A stretch of DNA of 64,000 nucleotides from Mytilus galloprovincialis (lineage: Eukaryota > Mollusca > Bivalvia > Mytilida > Mytilidae), in contig NC_134841.1 in assembly GCF_965363235.1 (NCBI RefSeq), positions 61,463,078-61,527,077 on the forward strand, given 5' to 3'. The position numbers and the translations under genes were made by a program. Numbering within the stretch: the first letter of the stretch is position 1; every line of letters begins with the position of its first letter. Below the pieces are notes generated by a model. It was not told the origin of the DNA. It made no database searches and saw only the letters and a list, made by a program, of their open reading frames with translations. Below, one piece after another: positions 21,540 to 32,400 of the stretch.

Positions 21540-21915
21540 ACAAAACCACCATCATTACGAAATAACAGAATCACATCGTGTAATGAAACAACTGCATTAC
21601 GTAAATCTATATAGACATCAAGTAATGTTAAAATCACATTGCCTAATGGCACAACCACATTGCCTAATGGCACAACCACATTCAAATTTGCCTTACGACA
21701 TAATCTCATTAAATAATGTTGAAAACATATAAAGTAATGACAAAACCATATCAAGTTATTACTTAACCCTATCATGTAATATCAAAATATCATCAAGTAA
21801 TGACGTTACCATATTGAGCAGTATCAAAACATCATTAAGTAATATCAAAACCATATTACGTAATAACAAAATATCATCAAGTAATGATCAAACCACATCA
21901 CGTAATGTCAGAGCA
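21540..21915. repeat. Degenerate minisatellite, about 21-22-bp unit
   Basis: Repeated phrases of the form AAAACCACATCAAGTAATG with variants (ATCGTGTAATG, ATTGCCTAATGG, CATTAAGTAATATC) run for about 375 bp. Two units (CACATTGCCTAATGGCACAA) are identical in tandem. Frames open on either strand are by-products of the periodicity. Confidence 0.7.
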
Positions 21916-22436
21916 CCACATAAGACAGCTGTGGCGTTCCATAGTATTTGTATATTATTTATGTACATGCATACACATTTTGTTGTATTTTGCGTTTAGC
22001 AAGTGTTTTATACTAAGAACAACAATGAATTTAAACCATAAATTTCAGAAAATAGGTCGATACTGTTTTTAAAATTAATATCATCGTTCTTATAGTCAAG
22101 CTTGACTTAAACGATGTACTGAAATCTGGTTGCAATAAAACACACAAGAATTTTGAAAGTATCAATAATTATGATATCATGTTAATATATTCGTATTCAT
22201 AAGGGAAAAACATAAATAATGAGTTGGTCCTATTAGAATTGTTTGTTTGGTATATAGAAATTATGAAAGGAAAACTGGCCTAGTTCTAGTTTGTGAAATA
22301 CATGTCGACAATGATAAAAATATTTCCCTTAATTCTTCTTTTCTTGTAAGATTTACCCATGAAGACGTATAAAAAAAATGGTTATATTTTGTAGAAAATA
22401 TTTAGTACATCAAAACACCAGGAAGGTTTCAAGTTC

Positions 22437-22717
22437 TTAAGGTGGTACCCAACACTTTTACTAAAATTAATTTGGCTCGTTTAACTTTCATAAAATTTTG
22501 ACAATGTATTTACTTTGACCCTTCAACAAAAACATAAAAATTTCAAAAATTTTGAACCAACCATTTTGTTAGAAAAATTACACTGGTTATATAGCAGTTT
22601 GACAAACACCAATTTTGATCATTGAGAATCTTAATATTCCCTTTACAACACAATGTAATTAAAACGTTTAGCTGACCTTACAGAGTTATCTCCCTGTAGT
22701 GTTAGATACCACCTTAA
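22437..22717. mobile_element. TTAA-bounded MITE immediately upstream of the TIR gene start codon
   Basis: Left end TTAAGGTGGTACCCAACAC; right end GTGTTAGATACCACCTTAA, an inverted repeat with two mismatches in 19. TTAA lies at both outer edges, as expected of piggyBac-type TTAA insertion, though TTAA could also be part of the repeat. It is 281 bp with no coding capacity and ends 4 bp before the ATG at 22722. Confidence 0.75.
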
Positions 22718-22721
22718 AGCA

Positions 22722-23402
22722 ATGGATAAATATTCTAAGAGTGTCAATGGAAATATAGGTGCTAACAATGGTCATATGATACAACCTAATAGCAAAGTTC
22801 ATTCAGCTGCTAATACCTCGATAAATATTGTAGATAAGAAAATGGCTACAGAAGATGGGAAGACGGAAATAGACGAAGAAGAAGAGAAAGATGACGAGAC
22901 CAGAGAGGTCGTTGATATTTTAACAGAAACAGATTTTGAAGTAAAAAAGTTAGAGTTATTGGAGAAAGCCAAAAAAACAATGAAAGAGATTAACAACAGT
23001 CAACACGATCGGACATCGGAAGGACATTTGACCGAAACCTTGAGATCAAGCATTTTAAAAATCTATAATTCTTACTTCTGGCTTAAGAAAAGTTCAATTA
23101 AACGAAGAACTGAATATAGACTGCTTCTTGCCGGAGAGCTCATACTCAACGATAATAACACTTTGGTGATATTCTGTGAGCTATGTAAAACTATACTTCA
23201 TTCTGGTTACAGAAACTCAGAAGGGAAACCGGTCGGAGCAATATTCAAGCCATTAAAGAACATGATTGTCTTTTTACAAAATATTACCGACAACAGAGAC
23301 CCAAATGTGTGCAAGACAATTTTAGAGCAAAGTGATTTCCTTAAAATTTTGATACAGAAACTACACGAATGGAAAGAGCCACATTTAAAACAAGAGCTAA
23401 AG
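22722..23402 (+). CDS. ARM-TIR gene exon 1 (start)
   Basis: 227 codons, MDKYSKSVNGNIG..., donor AAG|GTATATTT, phase 0. The N-terminal third is acidic and low-complexity. From about residue 100 it is helical (TLRSSILKIYNSYFWLKKSS, RLLLAGELILNDNNTLVIFC). Confidence 0.9.
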
Positions 23403-26400
23403 GTATATTTTTGAAGACTTTAAATAATATCAAAAACTTTTAATTAGAAATAAAAAGCAACCTTTTTCTGTCCAGTATCTGAAAAAATAGTGGAAATGCT
23501 AAAGTTTATACAATGTTCAATCCGGAGATAGAGCACAAAACAATGTAACAATGTATCCCTCTCACTATTCCCAAGCTTGTGTTTACATGTATTGAACAAT
23601 AAGTACTTGTACAATGTAAAATAAATATTGTAGTTAGAGACAAAGCAAACTATTCTGCGAAAGCAACATTTTTACTTCAACTATAATCAATGGTTCCAAG
23701 TGCTGGATAGACAATTTCTGTTTGCTTGACTTGTTGAGTACTTAAATCTTACACATTTTCCGAAAGGAAAGCAAATGGTTTCATAATCATAAATTATGAT
23801 TGTCTTTTTACAATATACCGTTAGTTTTCTCGTTTGAATGTTTTAAATTGTAATTTCGGGGCCTCTTATAGCTGACTATGCGATAGGGGCTTTGCTCTAT
23901 GTTGAAAGTCGCATGGTGAGCTATAGTTGTTTATTTCTGTGTCATAACGTTTAGTCTCTTGTGGAGAGTTGTTTCATTGGCAATCATACCACATCTGCTT
24001 TTTTTTTTTATATTTCATTGACTATTAATGAAAATACAATATACTTTCAGGAAAATGACAATATTTTACTAACCACGACATTGGGAACTTTACATAACAT
24101 TGCACAAGACGAAGATTCTATCCCGAAACTTAGAGAAATCGGAATTATAGAAGCTGTTCAACCGTACATTGACTCCTCCTCGGAAATAAAACGACTTGCA
24201 AGTCTTGCTATTCTAGCAAATGTTGTCAATGAGGAGGAAAGCAGGATTCTTCAGAGCAACGATGATTTGATTACATTTATGGTAAAATCTCTTAAGAAAG
24301 CAATGCACAGTAAAATAAGGCGTTGTCATGGATGGTCTGTTCGAGAAATTACAAGGAGTAAGTTAAGAATGTAAAGACACCAGATTTTTGTGATTTTTAA
24401 TTTATAAATAGTTCTGAAAAACAATAAATATATGTATAAACTGGCGACCGTGACGGCTCAGTGAAGAAATTTGTTTTAGAGATAGATTCTTTTAATATTT
24501 AGCGGAAAATATAACATGCATATTCAATGCGGTAGCTTATAATTATACTGTATACGGAAACTAGTTGACATGCTGAAACGGTTTATTTAGTGTACTGGCT
24601 AATAAAGCAAGTTAAACAAGGACCCATTAAACCGACCCAATCTAACCTTTATGGTCTTTTTGATGTGCCGAAAGTGTGGTAGAGAAATATTGAAAAAAAA
24701 ACCAGTTTAAAAACCTTTGGTTTGACCCGGCCGGGTATCAAAAGCACCACCTCATTGATTTTAGATAAGTTTATTACTACATTTTATTTAATGATTTCGG
24801 AAGCTCCTGAGATCGATGTCAGTAGAGATTATAATGTTTTCGGAAGCTTCTGAGATCGATGTCAGTAGATCTTCAACGCAACGAGAAAATCTCACACCCG
24901 AGGGTGCTTTTACATGTCGATTTCCACTTTTCCGTCACAACTTTCGCACGAACGATGTATAACTGTTTATTAAGTTTTCTGACTTTAAGATTGTGACTCA
25001 CTCTTTTTAGAAAAAAAACCCAAAGAATATGGGGTTTCCATCCATGACACAAAATCAGTGCACATAAAGCATAAAACAAACTAAGGGCAAAGGAATAGTC
25101 CAACATTCTTTAAAAATACAGAAGAGCATATGTACACTTCAAGCACTGGGTTTGAATTTGACAATTTATTTCAGCTATCCAGTTTGATTTCTCTTTCAAT
25201 TTATTTATCATATTATAAGCAATCAACACAGCTTTTGACATTTAGATAGTATAATGTACGTAAATTATATCGTTTTTAATCAAATTTTTTCAAAATGTAG
25301 TTTTATTTTCAAATGTCAAGAATTATCGGTCGCTTCATTTGACACCAACAGATGTTTTTCTAACTTTTAAAGATCATTTAATAAAATGTTTGGATGTTTT
25401 TCAAAACTTTATCCAAATTGCTATCTCAACCGTTTATTTGGAACAGGTTTGAACAAAACTTACCGAAATATTTTAGCCTAAAATATAAAATTTATTTGAA
25501 TTCCCCACATCACTATCTTGTCGCTTTACCCAAATAGCTTTTAAACGCTTAGCTTCTTTTGTTCTTTTATTTCTACCCTCCCTTTTTCTTCTGAACCAAT
25601 GGTATACTTTCTTTCAAGAAATAATAATAACCTATCTTATTTTGTGTCACATATTGATTGACATACAAATTATAGAATAATTAAAATTTATCTCGTTCAT
25701 TGTCGGATATGCATTTTCATTTTAAACACATACACTGTTCTTTTACAAGATGCCTTCTAAGAGGCGGATTTAGGGGGAAGAGGGTGCAGGGGCCCGACCC
25801 CTCCTTCTGGAAAAAAACATGATTGTTGATTATATAGGGAATCACGGAAGCATGACCAGAGCGGCCCCCTCTGAGGCAGTTAGTAGGCCCCCACTTATGA
25901 ACATTTCTGGATCCGTTACTGACAACTATCTTACACTTTATTCCGTGACAATTAAAGTACAACTCTTTATGACATCTCCATCGCCTAAGGACAATCGCCT
26001 TGAATACCCATGACTATATTTATTTGCCGCTAGACAGAAAACAACTAGTAGTCTGCCACATTTATCAAACATTGAGTCTAAAATAAATCTCTTTTTTTTT
26101 CAGCCGTAAGAATGGTTGCCCGGAATAATGTAAATAAAAGAACGGTTGTAACACACGGGACTTTGCCACTCTTGGTTGAGTTAGCAGATCAACCAAAATA
26201 CACCGAAGAACAGAGAGGCAAGTTAAAACACAGACAATTTACGACTTCTTAATGTGTAAAAAGAAATAATGTATATGTATTGTTGCATGGTCGTCCAAAG
26301 TTTGTTGCTAGTAATATCCAAGCGACAGCGAAACAGGATATTAACGTTTCATCTGTCAATGCATAAACAGTTTACACAGCAGTAGTTAAAAATTCAGTAT

Positions 26401-29400
26401 AGTTGTGAATATCTTGTTACAAGGGAAAATACGGGGTTTTGGTTATTTTGTTGTTGTCTTAATAACATCACGTATTTTGAAGGAAGACAACATTTGCAAT
26501 TGCACACATACAATGTATCATAGTAAACAATCGACATTGTTTTGGCACCTACCTAGACTCTTGATAGTAAGCCCCCTTTTAAGGTCTGCGATGACTGTAA
26601 TGGCGAGTACAAACTTATCAATTGGTAGTTTCTAATTCGATTGTTGTCATCAGTACTTTACCAATAGAACTTAAATTGTGAAATAAAATAGCATTCAAGT
26701 TTCACTAGACAAAATACCTATTGTTTTGTGCAGAGTAAATAAATTGGTTTTTTGATAAATAAACTCATCGTAGATACCAGGATTGAAATTTTGTATTAAT
26801 GCCAGACGCGCGTTTCGTCTACAAAAGACTCATCAGTGACACTCGAATACAAAAATGTTAAAATGGCAAAATAAAGTGCGAAGTTGATGAGCTTGAGGAC
26901 CAAAAATTTCAAAAAGTAAGTCATGACTAAACATGCGTCCACTTTAATTTTGTTACAGAGGATCTGAATTTTTGCGAATGACGTGTGGACCTGCTAGACC
27001 AAACAAAATAATAAAGTCCCCCATAATGCAATGTAGTTTTAATCTAATGAAAATCAAAACCAATTTCAGAGGCTGTGAAGGCATTGTGGACTTTATCCTT
27101 TGACAAACAGAACCAATCCGAAATGATAGAAAACAAAGATAATAATTGTGTCATTGATATATTTATTCGACACAGTAAATCTGAAGATTCTGAGGTTAGA
27201 AGAACTTGTACCAAAGCTCTTTGGACGATGAAGGATGGTCTGAGAACTTCTCAATACTATCAGCAAATAGGTGAGTTTAATTGGATATTTCAATTATATT
27301 TTTTTCGACTTCAGTTTTACTATAACTATTGGTAAGGCAGCAACCATTTGATTTTCTGGGGGGGGCTATGGTTTTTTTTTCTGGACAAACTTTTTTTTTC
27401 GCCTGCGGCGAAAAACAATCTATCTTTTTCGCGACAAGTCGAAAACAATTTTTTTCTTTCAATTTTAGCATTACATATAGTGGCAGCTGAGGGTGAAACA
27501 AACAATTTTTTTTTCTCAGAATCAAAAACAAATTATTTTTTTCTCCAAAAACTGGAAACAAACTTTTTTTTCCAAAAAAAACCATAGCCCCCCCAGAAAA
27601 TCAAATGGTTGCTGCCTAATGGTCTTCTTTCTTTATTTGTATTAATCATGTTAAAAACCTAGTTTGAATTATAGTAATACTGTGTCAGCTAGTTCAAAAC
27701 ATTTGTTGTTACTAAGGTGGCTAGGAGGCTTCATGTTGTTTTTTAATAATCAAATGAGTAAATAGGTGAGTTTATTTGAATATTTCCATTATATTTTTTT
27801 CGACTTCAGTTTCATTATTACTATCGGTAATGGTCTTCTTTCTTTATTTGTATTAATCATGTTAAAAACCTAGTTTGAACTATAGTAATACTGTGTCAGC
27901 TAGTTCAAAACATTTGTGGTCATGAAGGTGGTTAGAAAGCCTGTCTGAAAGACTTCATGTTTTTTTCAATAATCATATAATTTTCAAAGAAAACAGTGCT
28001 TCTCCTTGCTGAATGAGTAAATATTAAAAGTTGTTTAAATTAACCTTCTGCGTTTGCAAACTTTTTCAGTTGAAAATTTAAAATTACCTGACGCAAGTAA
28101 GACGAGCAAAGCTACAAATGACAGTCATGTCATGATAAGTTACAACTGGGGCCATCAGAAGATCATGAAACATATATGTAGTTTCCTTAGAAACAGTGGA
28201 ATGAAAGTATGGATGGATATTGATGATATGCACGGATCTACACTCCAAGCAATGGCGACTGCTGTAGAGAAAGCCGACATTGTCCTCGTCTGTTTTTCAC
28301 AAAAGTATAAAAACAGCGATAACTGTAGAGCAGGTATTTTTTTAGTATTTAGTTTACAGTTGCAACACTTGTAGACCATGCATTGTTAGACAAGGATTTG
28401 ATTTAATTGCAGGGTAGTATTTTGTCATAGCAATGCTAAAATAGTTTTAGACTATATCATTACAACAGAAGTGATCGCCAGGTACATTTAGTACCACAGG
28501 TATCATACGTCACGATACCTGTATATTTTATACTTTTTGAACCTGTCTTCCTACTAGGCTTAGATTTTAGGGATTTAGTAGGACCACTATTTTTTTCAAT
28601 ATGAGAAAGACTTGAAAATATATCTATAGAGAATATCATATGGTTTATTCAATATCACACCTGTATCCATCCGAGACACCAGTATAATATCAGAGCTCTG
28701 CTCGAGTGATTATATCGATTGATGGTTGATACGGTGTGTGATATTGAAAAAAATATATTATATACACTTTATTATATACATGTTCATGAGGCACAACGTA
28801 TCTCTCTTAAGTATATTTACGACACATGACGTAATACACATCAGTGGTTTGATAAAGCTGTTGTAACCGTGACTGATATTTAATTACAAATGTACGTGAC
28901 GTCGGGTTTGATAAAGCCTTTGCAACCGATATCGATATCATCACGGATGGCTGATACATCACGATTGTCATCAATTGTATTGCACTTACAATTTACCTGT
29001 ATTTGCTACTAAATATACAACAAACAATAAGAATATCCTTTAGCAACGTCATTTAAAAGGTTTATACTTTATGTATTTTTTTGTTACTTATTACCGTATA
29101 CTAGACAGTGATTTTCAACTTGTATGACGTTACAGGTTAGACACGTTCTTGTTTTCGAGGTTAGTACGTGAGATATCTGCCCTTATCTATGACTGCGGGA
29201 TATAAGTAGCTATATACTCTAGCTTAATCCACCAAAACATATCGCATCCCTGTTAAACCGGAATTGGTCTTTTGAAACACAAAAAAAACACCAAATAAAC
29301 GCTTTAAATCCTTTTACAGTTATCGTCGTGTCATATGTTTTCGTATGTTATATATTTTCGTATCATCCATATTTCATCTGTTTCGATTTCACACGCGTAT

Positions 29401-32400
29401 ATTGTGGTGGTTTTTTTTGGTTTCTATATTTGGAACAACAACAACACTACATCTTGACATCTTTAAAACATATTTTTAAAAAGACGCTAGAACAAATTTG
29501 ATAAAAACTGACCAGATTGGCCATTTTTATTTAATGCCAAAAATATGCCTCGCTAGAGTAGTTGTTGAGCAATATTCTTAGGGGTTACATGAAGTATAGC
29601 TATATCGTCTGCCTGAACGACATCGGATCTTCAAGACATGTCACTGTCATGTGGTGTTTTGGTCATTTTTATTACAAACAAGCGCGTTCAAATTATCATG
29701 GTTCTTATATAAAATGGGTGTCCAAAATCCATTTATTCAATATTTTATCGACAATTCTTTTTGTATATCCTTGATACACAAAGATGAAAACAGTCTTATT
29801 TTTTTACATTTAAACCCTATTTTTAAAAACTGCATTTTGTTTTCAAAAAAAATAATGTCCTTTGTAGAAACTAGGTGTCAATCTGAAATAAATAAAAATG
29901 TAACAATTTCAGCACATGAAACACCAACCTAAAACTATTTACTATTTATTTCTAGTACTGAAAAGTATTGAATAACCTTTATTATGATTCAAACGATCAC
30001 CAGAACCACGACTTTAGAAAATTTTAATTTCCGGATTATATAGTAATTTCCTGTCCGTGAACTGATCCGATTTTTAATTCATATGAAAACATATGACGCC
30101 GGTTTTTTTTTACATACGAAAATCGCGAATTAATCGGAAACGGTTAAAAATCGTAGAAAGCCTTGACAAAAAAAACTAGATACCTAAAATCATTCGATAG
30201 GACATGCTTTTAGAATTTGAGTAAATACCTGAATAAAAACTCAACAGTGAAAACCGTAAGCAGTGAAAATTGTTATTAGCACGAAAACACATCACATGAT
30301 GATCCACAATTATTAATTATGTAGAATTATTGTATTTTTTTTTTATTAGAGGCGGAATACGCATTTCAGTTGAAGAAAAAGATAATACCATTGAAGATGG
30401 AGGGTGGTTATAAACCTGATGGGTGGTTGGGATTTATCATTGGTGCTAAATTATTTTACGACTTTAGTGGGAAATATGCTTTCGAAAACAAGATGAAAGA
30501 GTTAATCAAAGATGTACAGACTTCATTACAAGAAATGACGGACACGGCAACCATATTGCCTAATACGGACATAAAAGTTCAGGTATTACGTAAATTATAT
30601 ATTCAAGTACTTTTAAATACTGGTAACAATAACAATATACTATATTTGGAAACACTCAGCCACATATTTACATGTACAACAAGAGACAAAATATATAGAT
30701 ATGCTTATGGTTACTAAGTATACAACTGTTAAGGTACTTTTTATTTACACGCATTAAGTTTTTATCATTACTATATACTGATAAGTGGTGTACTAGTAAT
30801 TGTATGTTTACATTATCTTTTAAAGAAGACAAATCAAAACATTTTCTGTTTAAAACCACAATTTCCACTTACATACCGATTAGAAACAATTCTTCTTTTA
30901 ATAAAGTTCGAATACGTTACCATTTCCAGTTGAAATGTTATAAATTTCACTTTTCTGTTTAAGGCATTGGAAAACAATCATGTTGTATCGTTCTCGAGTA
31001 CAACTTCTGCGAAGTCAACAAAAATGACAGTTGAGATTGACAAAATAAAAAAGTGGACCCCTCAACGTATTGCTGGTTGGCTTGATAAAAACAGTTTACC
31101 AAGGTATACTAGTAGGTTTTAGAATACGAATAGTTTACCAAGGCATACACGTAGGTTTAAAATAAGAACAGATTACCAAGGTATACTAGTAGGTTGAGGG
31201 TAAGAACAGTTTATAATAGTAGGTTTAGAATTTAAACAGTTTACCAATGCATACTCATAGGTTTAAAATAAGAACAGATTACCAAGGTATACTAGTAGGT
31301 TGGGGGTAAGAACAGTTTACCAAGGCATAACAGTAGGATAAGGATGAGACCAGTTTATCAAGGCATACACGGAGGTTTAAAATAAGAACAGATTACTAGT
31401 AGGTTGAGGGTAAGAATAGTTTACCAATGTATACTAGTAGGATTAGAATAAGAACACTTAACCAAGGAAGCTAGTAGGTTAATGATAAGAACAGTTTACC
31501 AAAGTATATTAGTAGGTTTAGAATGAAAACAGAGGTTTTACAAAGGTATACTAGTAGGTTGAGGGTAAGAACCGTTTACCAAGATATGTTAGTAGGTTAA
31601 GGATAAGAACAGTTTACCAAGGTGTAGTAGTAGGTTTTCTTTATTTTCAAGTCCAATGTAATGAATTCAACCAGAAATCACTATATTTATATCTAACTGA
31701 CCGATCTACGTATTTATTTCTATGCTAATTAATAGCAAAATGGAATTCGTACCAACATCGTGCGCAACGTCAGTATTAACAGAAAAGTTGGATTTGAACT
31801 GAGGCTTATTATATCTTTTCTATGCACAGCTAATCATGAATTACATTAAATACTTAAATATAGGGTATTAGAAACATTACCATTTCTAAATTAATAACAA
31901 TTGTAGAAATTATTTAAGAAAAGTTTAAAGAAGTATTAAAGATGTTAAAATACATTATTTTTACAGAAATTTGTTGGGAAGATTAACTGGTATAGAGATT
32001 GCGTTTCTTTGTGTCTTAGTAAATGAGGTATGATAATGTAATAAGTGTTGGGCAACAACTCACAAGTTCATATACATATAAAAGATAACAGGAATCCAAA
32101 AATCATATTGTCAGTGTAACACACAACATCAACTACTAACAACTGACTCCTCCTCCGAAAAAAAAACAAAAAACAAAAAACAAAAAAAAACAAAAAAAAA
32201 ACGCGCGTCAAAACAAAGTGTAACATCAAGTTACAAAAAAAAAGTAAAACCACAAAAATACTGAACTTAGAGGAAAATCAATTCGGAAAGTCCATAATCA
32301 CATGGCAAAATTAAATAACAAAAAATATCAAAAACGAATGGACAAGAACTGTCATAACACCATAGGAGGTCGAGGAGGTCTACAAGTTTTTATTTCCCAC

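Noticed and set aside
27277-27587. Open frames on both strands rich in Phe/Lys/Asn
   Set aside because: Produced by the T/A tracts inside the PIF/Harbinger-like MITE.
29562-29932. Two overlapping plus-strand open frames in ARM-TIR intron 5
   Set aside because: No recognisable domain; neighbouring TIR exons 5 and 6 join in frame without them.
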